The translations under genes and the position numbers were made by a program. 18,027 bases of DNA from Clostridia bacterium (GTDB lineage: Bacteria > Bacillota > Clostridia > Oscillospirales > Butyricicoccaceae), in the NCBI GenBank assembly GCA_900763355.1, contig CAAFJY010000040.1:1-18027 (forward strand), given 5' to 3'. Shown in pieces: positions 14,458 through 18,027 of the stretch. The notes under the pieces were generated by a model that was not told where the DNA came from, ran no database searches, and worked only from the letters and a program-made list of their open reading frames with translations. The number at the start of each line of letters is the position of its first letter. The stretch's first letter is position 1.

Positions 14458-15174
14458 ATGTCCCAGACCCTGAAAAACAGTTTTACCTTCGCTCTGCGGC
14501 GGAGTCTGCCCATCATGGTGGGCTTTTTCCCCGTGGGCGCGGCCTATGGAATCCTCATGGCCCAGGCGGGCTACGGCCCCCTGTGGTCGGCTCTGTGCGG
14601 CGTCATCGTCCTGGCCGGGTCGCTGCAGATGCTGATGGTGTCCTTTTTCCTCAGCCAGCCGCCCTTGTTCACCGTGGCGGTGACCGCTCTGCTCATCAAC
14701 AGCCGCCATATTTTCTATGGCCTCTCCTTCATCGAAAAGTTCCGGGAATACGGTCCTTGGAAATACTATCTCATCTATGGGATGTGCGACGAGAACTATT
14801 CTCTCCTGTGCTCCTACCGCCACCAGGAGGGGCTGGATGAAAAATGGGTGCATATTTTCTCCACCGCCCTGGTGGCCGGCTATTGGATCACCTTTTCCAC
14901 CCTGGGGGGGCTGGCGGGGCAGAATCTCCCCTTTGACACCACGGGGATCGACTTTGCCCTCACGGCTCTGTTCATCGTCATCCTGCTGGAGCAGCTGCGG
15001 GGCTCGGCCACGCCCGTCCCGGCGCTGGCGGCGACGGGATCCTCCCTGCTGTGGCTGATCCTCCTGGGGCCCGACGGCTTTTTGCTGCCGGCGCTGCTCA
15101 CCACCGTGGCGGTGCTGGCCCTGCTCCGCCCCCGGCTGGAGCCGGTTTTGGACGCAAAGGAGGGGAAAGCATGA
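14458..15174 (+). CDS. azlC: AzlC family branched-chain amino acid exporter, large subunit
   Basis: A 238-aa polytopic membrane protein of normal AzlC length. Family features are the N-terminal RRSLPIMVGFFPVGAAYGILMAQAG, GVIVLAGSLQMLMVSF, the INSRHIFYGLSFIEKF motif near residue 82 and the DENYSLLC segment. AzlC and AzlD together form a two-subunit exporter (LIV-E family) for branched-chain amino acids or analogues such as azaleucine; substrate range here is inferred. AAAGGAG (14439-14445) lies 12 nt before the ATG. The stop overlaps the azlD start. No Lrp/AzlB-type regulator lies beside it in this window; the divergent tfoX-like gene is the only close neighbour. Confidence 0.92.
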   Translation: MSQTLKNSFTFALRRSLPIMVGFFPVGAAYGILMAQAGYGPLWSALCGVIVLAGSLQMLMVSFFLSQPPLFTVAVTALLINSRHIFYGLSFIEKFREYGPWKYYLIYGMCDENYSLLCSYRHQEGLDEKWVHIFSTALVAGYWITFSTLGGLAGQNLPFDTTGIDFALTALFIVILLEQLRGSATPVPALAATGSSLLWLILLGPDGFLLPALLTTVAVLALLRPRLEPVLDAKEGKA

Positions 15175-15500
15175 GCGCGCCCTTGTCCTATACCCTGGCG
15201 GTTATCGCCGTGTGCGCCCTGTGCACCTTTGGGGAGCGGATGCTGCCCTTCCTCATCTTCCGCAAGGGGGAGGTCCCCGGCGTGGTGCGCTACCTGGGGC
15301 GGGTGCTGCCCCTGGCGGTGATGGCGGCGCTGACCATGTACTGTCTCCGGGGCGTGCGCTTGACCTCCCTGGCGGGGTTCGCGCCCCAGCTGCTGGCCTC
15401 GGCGGTGACGGCGGGGCTCCATCTGTGGAAGCGCAGCACCCTCCTCAGCGTGGCGGGCGGGACGGCCTGCTATATGCTCCTGGTCCAGCTGGTGTTCTGA
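15171..15500 (+). CDS. azlD: AzlD domain protein, small exporter subunit
   Basis: A 109-aa protein with about four hydrophobic helices, normal for AzlD. Characteristic features are CTFGERMLPFLIFRKGEVPGVVRYLGRVLPLAVMAAL (motif residues about 18-54) and a C-terminal hydrophobic helix. It works with AzlC in the membrane to export branched-chain amino acids. The ATG at 15171 overlaps the azlC stop by 4 bp, with AAAGGAGG at 15156-15163 inside azlC spaced 7 nt from the start, so expression is tightly coupled. A terminator follows 18 bp after the stop, closing the two-gene operon. Confidence 0.92.
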   Translation: MSAPLSYTLAVIAVCALCTFGERMLPFLIFRKGEVPGVVRYLGRVLPLAVMAALTMYCLRGVRLTSLAGFAPQLLASAVTAGLHLWKRSTLLSVAGGTACYMLLVQLVF

Positions 15501-15511
15501 TTTTCTGGAAG

Positions 15512-15560
15512 AAAAAATGCGGTCCTGCCCCGGACGTTTCCGGCGGCAGGACCGCTTTTT
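15512..15560. terminator. Bidirectional terminator between azlD and the kinase-like gene
   Basis: GCGGTCCTGCC (15519-15529) pairs with GGCAGGACCGC (15545-15555); an inner CCGGA/TCCGG (15530-15534 with 15539-15543) extends the stem. T5 follows at 15556-15560, and A6 at 15512-15517 gives a U-tract on the minus strand. It lies between convergent genes. Confidence 0.92.
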
Positions 15561-15598
15561 ATTCTTTTTCGCTGCAAAGGCGAATGGCTTTACACACC

Positions 15599-16699
15599 CT
15601 AGGTCTCAAAGGCTTCTGCCGAGAGGATGTTGGACAACTCCACCAAAATGGGATCGACCCCGGTGCCATAGGCCGCGCGGCCCGAGCGGACGGTGTCCGA
15701 GCCCCCATCCTGCACCCAGGGGATGGTGATCTGGGCGGAAGCCCCCTCCCCCTCGTTGCTCATGAGGACCACCCGGCCCCCGTGTTTTTCGATGAAACTG
15801 CGCACCAGCGCCAGCCCCAGCCCCGTCCCGGCGGTGCGGGAGGGGTCCATCCGGTCAAATTTCCGGAAAATATCCTGAAAATCCATGCCGCTGACGCCTT
15901 CGCCGCAGTCGGTCACCGAGAGGAGCACATCCTCCCCCCGGGTGCGGAGATGGATGACCATCCGCCCCTGGCCCATCTGGGCGATGACGGCGTTGGACAC
16001 CAGATGCAGGATGCTGCGGCGGATCTTGTCCCGGTCCACCCGGCAGTAAAGGGGCTCCTGGGGGAGACGGCACACCAGGCGGATGCCCTGCTTTTCCAGC
16101 AGAGGGCGGATCTGCCCTTCCAGCTCCCGGCAGAGGGCGGTGAGGTCCTCCAGGGAAAATTGCATCTCCATCATGCCGTTTTCGGCGGCGGCCAGCTCCT
16201 CCATATCCCGGGAAAGGCGCATCATCCGATAGACGCTGCGGCGGAAGAGGGCGGCCTCCGGCGGGCGGTCCCCCTCCCGCTCCATCCGCTGGAGGAGCGA
16301 GAGCATGACCGCCAGGTTGTTGTTGATCTCCCGGCTGAGGAAGCGGGAGGTGTTGACGCTCATGATGGGGGCGTGGGCCCCGCTGTGCATGGGGTGGAGC
16401 GCCACGTCAAAGCCCCCCACCTGGGGATAGGACCGGGCGGAAAAGAGCCTGCCCAGCAGGCGGCAGTCAAAGGTGCATTCGCTCCCCTGCTGCCCCTCGG
16501 CGATGATGCGGGCCACCAGGCGGTCCTCCAACAGATCGTTGAGATTGCGCCCGGTGAGATCCTCCCCCAAAAGGGCGGCCAGCGGGTCGGTGATCAGCAG
16601 CACCCGGCCCGAAGGGCTGCACCGGAGAAGATATCCCTCCCCTGCCGGGTCGGGGAAGGGCATGATAACAGACGGTTCTTCCTGCGCCATGTAGGACAC
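15599..16699 (-). CDS. Histidine-kinase-like ATPase, phosphoacceptor His apparently missing
   Basis: A 366-aa soluble protein with no TM segment. Residues about 20-110 look PAS-like (LLITDPLAALLGEDLTGRNLNDLL). The dimerisation segment about 115-172 contains SRFLSREINNNLAVMLSLLQRM, where kinases normally have His followed by E/D and N/P; Arg123 occupies the phosphoacceptor position. The HATPase_c domain (about 220-327) is intact: N-box LVSNAV with Asn236, G1 DCGEG with Asp264, and G2 GTGLGL at 291-296. The last 40 residues are a variable tail. The GTG at 16699 is preferred over ATG at 16690 because AAGGA sits 7 nt before the GTG. No response regulator is adjacent. It may be a pseudokinase-type regulator, a phosphatase, or a kinase using another acceptor. 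It is divergent from gap and convergent with azlD. Confidence 0.82.
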   Translation of the reverse strand: MSYMAQEEPSVIMPFPDPAGEGYLLRCSPSGRVLLITDPLAALLGEDLTGRNLNDLLEDRLVARIIAEGQQGSECTFDCRLLGRLFSARSYPQVGGFDVALHPMHSGAHAPIMSVNTSRFLSREINNNLAVMLSLLQRMEREGDRPPEAALFRRSVYRMMRLSRDMEELAAAENGMMEMQFSLEDLTALCRELEGQIRPLLEKQGIRLVCRLPQEPLYCRVDRDKIRRSILHLVSNAVIAQMGQGRMVIHLRTRGEDVLLSVTDCGEGVSGMDFQDIFRKFDRMDPSRTAGTGLGLALVRSFIEKHGGRVVLMSNEGEGASAQITIPWVQDGGSDTVRSGRAAYGTGVDPILVELSNILSAEAFET

Positions 16700-16750
16700 C
16701 TGACTTTCCTTGTGGGGCCGCTGCGGTCCCCATGACCGCGCTTTGACCCG

Positions 16751-16787
16751 ATGATAACATCATAACGGATTTTTCGCCGCATTTCAA
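16751..16787 (-). promoter_or_regulatory. Promoter of the kinase-like gene with operator-like palindrome
   Basis: On the minus strand TTGAAA (16787-16782) is followed after 17 bp by TATGAT (16764-16759). ATGAT-AAC-ATCAT (16751-16763) is a perfect inverted repeat overlapping the -10 and probable start site, a position typical of repressor operators. Confidence 0.65.
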
Positions 16788-16843
16788 CACAAAACCCACT
16801 TCTTTTTTATGCAAATCAGCAAAATATTGCGGTTTTCCCGGGG

Positions 16844-16872
16844 TTGCTTTTGGCAATGGCGTTCGGTATAAT
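16844..16872 (+). promoter_or_regulatory. Promoter of gap
   Basis: TTGCTT (16844-16849) and a perfect TATAAT (16867-16872) are separated by 17 bp. The start would be near 16879, leaving a leader of about 60 nt. It is divergent from the kinase-like promoter about 57 bp away. Confidence 0.78.
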
Positions 16873-16937
16873 GAAATTACCAAAGACACGCGCCGCATGA
16901 AATGATTTCAAAAAATGAATTATGGAGGCAGATCATC

Positions 16938-17951
16938 ATGGCGATCAACATTGGCATCAACGGGTTCGGCCGCATCGGGCGGCTCATTTTCCGGGAGGGC
17001 ATCCTGCGGGAGGATCTTAATTTCGTTGCCATCAACGGGCACAAAATGACCCCGGATTACATGGCCTATATGCTCCAGCACGACACCGTCCACGGGCGCA
17101 TGAACGCCGATATCCGCTATACCGACGACACCCTCATCGTCAACGGGCACGAGGTCAAGGTCCTCATGGGCGACGACCCCGCCGAAAACCCCTGGGGCGA
17201 GCTGGGCGTGGAATACGTCATCGAATCCACCGGCAAGTTCAAGACCATCGCCGACGCTTCCGCTCACATCCGGGCCGGGGCGAAAAAGGTCATCATCACC
17301 GCCCCCAGCAGCGACGCCCCCATGTTCGTCATGGGCGTCAACCAGGACGCCTATTCTCCCGAGATGACGGTGGTGAGCAACGCCTCCTGCACCACCAACT
17401 GTCTCGCCCCTGTGGCCAAGGTGCTCAACGACACCTTTGGCATCGAAGACGGTCTCATGACCACCATCCACGCGGCCACCGCCACGCAAAAGGTGGTGGA
17501 CGGCTCCTCCAAGAAGGATTGGCGGGGCGGCCGGGCGGCCTTCGGCAACATCATCCCCGCCTCCACCGGCGCGGCCAAGGCCGTGGGCAAGGTCATCCCC
17601 GCCCTCAACGGCAAGCTGACGGGAATGTCCTTCCGGGTCCCCGTGCTGGATGTCTCCTGCGTGGACCTGACGGTCAACCTGAAAAAGCCCGCCAAGTATG
17701 ACGAGATCTGCGCCGCCATGAAGGCGGCCTCCGAATCGGGCCCGCTGAAGGGCATCCTGGGCTATACCGAGGAGGATGTGGTCTCCTCCGACTTCATCTC
17801 CGAGCCCCGGGCCAGCGTCTTTGACGCCAAAGCGGGCATCGCCCTCACCGATACCTTTGTGAAGGTGGTCTCCTGGTACGACAACGAATACGGCTACAGC
17901 TGCAATACCCTCAACCTCCTCCAGTATATGATCGCGGAGGATCACAAGTAA
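16938..17951 (+). CDS. gap: Glyceraldehyde-3-phosphate dehydrogenase, type I
   Basis: A 337-aa cytosolic glycolytic enzyme converting glyceraldehyde-3-phosphate, NAD(P)+ and phosphate to 1,3-bisphosphoglycerate. The N-terminal INGFGRIGR (7-15) is the dinucleotide-binding loop. The catalytic motif SNASCTTNCLAP carries Cys151, and TTIHAATATQ carries His178. Later family motifs RGGRAAFGNIIPASTGAAKAVGKV, SFRVPV and SWYDNEYGY are all present, and the length is normal. The start at 16938 (MAINIGING) is preferred to an in-frame ATG at 16902 because GGAGG (16924-16928) sits 9 nt before it and the family N-terminus matches. Oddity: after strand beta-2 the sequence reads FVAINGHKMT, so Gly34 replaces the Asp that normally contacts the NAD ribose, which may relax cofactor choice. 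It is transcribed alone from its own promoter to a terminator. Confidence 0.96.
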   Translation: MAINIGINGFGRIGRLIFREGILREDLNFVAINGHKMTPDYMAYMLQHDTVHGRMNADIRYTDDTLIVNGHEVKVLMGDDPAENPWGELGVEYVIESTGKFKTIADASAHIRAGAKKVIITAPSSDAPMFVMGVNQDAYSPEMTVVSNASCTTNCLAPVAKVLNDTFGIEDGLMTTIHAATATQKVVDGSSKKDWRGGRAAFGNIIPASTGAAKAVGKVIPALNGKLTGMSFRVPVLDVSCVDLTVNLKKPAKYDEICAAMKAASESGPLKGILGYTEEDVVSSDFISEPRASVFDAKAGIALTDTFVKVVSWYDNEYGYSCNTLNLLQYMIAEDHK

Positions 17952-17968
17952 ATCGCGACCGTCTTTCC

Positions 17969-18013
17969 GCCCTCCCCTGTCCTTCCCGGGACGGGGGAGG
18001 GCTCTGCTTTTTT
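17969..18013 (+). terminator. Probable rho-independent terminator of gap
   Basis: GCCCTCCCC (17969-17977) pairs with GGGGAGGGC (17994-18002), with inner GTCC/GGAC pairing (17979-17982 with 17989-17992). A T6 tract at 18008-18013 follows after a 5-nt gap. It lies 17 bp after the gap stop codon. Confidence 0.82.
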
Positions 18014-18027
18014 AAAAAGTCTGTGCA

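Noticed and set aside
15212..16735. 507-codon plus-strand frame across azlD and the kinase-like gene
   Set aside because: It runs through a bidirectional terminator and is antisense to a gene with clear HATPase motifs.
16902..16937. N-terminal extension of GAPDH from ATG at 16902
   Set aside because: It has no ribosome site, and the family N-terminus begins at MAINIGING with GGAGG 9 nt before it.

Overview
The window looks like a chromosomal segment from a GC-rich anaerobic Firmicute, most likely Clostridia of the Oscillospiraceae type (Flavonifractor, Intestinimonas or Oscillibacter relatives). The grounds are strong AAGGAGG-type ribosome binding sites, near-consensus sigma-A promoters with 17-bp spacers, short U-tailed terminators, high GC, and a gene mix typical of that group: a SipW-type surface protein, an ECF sigma factor with a TM-anchored partner, an MBOAT/DHHW pair, a DIP1984 protein and a dockerin-bearing surface protease. 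The placement is inference; there is no rRNA marker.

Layout. (1) 95-1360: a secreted protein with a SipW-dependent-type signal and a beta-helix-like C-terminus, ending at a strong terminator. (2) 1426-1860: about 430 bp of gene-free DNA packed with short perfect hairpins, including a 156-bp segment bounded by 12-bp inverted repeats. (3) 1982-6181: a five-gene operon of ECF sigma factor, membrane-anchored probable anti-sigma factor, DUF4358-like lipoprotein, MBOAT O-acyltransferase and DHHW/AlgJ-like partner, running from an extended -10 promoter to a terminator. (4) 6361-7115: a barstar-family protein overlapping a DIP1984-family protein, from a promoter that starts inside the preceding terminator tail. 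(5) 7116-7547: a GC-rich gap with a possible structured RNA, a large hairpin and a good promoter. (6) 7548-13876: a giant secreted subtilisin-like protease (1859 aa) overlapping a 250-aa secreted protein. (7) 13975-15500: a TfoX N-domain protein diverging from an AzlC/AzlD amino-acid exporter pair. (8) 15599-16699, minus strand: a histidine-kinase-like protein apparently lacking its phosphoacceptor histidine, divergent from (9) 16938-17951: glyceraldehyde-3-phosphate dehydrogenase.

How the parts work together. The 1982-6181 operon reads as a self-contained envelope-modification unit: a sigma/anti-sigma pair would set expression of an acyl-transfer machine that decorates an exported polymer. 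The protease operon codes for two extracellular proteins that both carry cohesin-like segments, and the protease also has a dockerin-like tail. The most unusual local signals are an AT-rich island of about 0.9 kb inside the protease gene that includes a C-type-lectin-like domain, the kinase-like protein with Arg where His is expected, and a GAPDH with Gly at the usual NAD-selecting Asp position.
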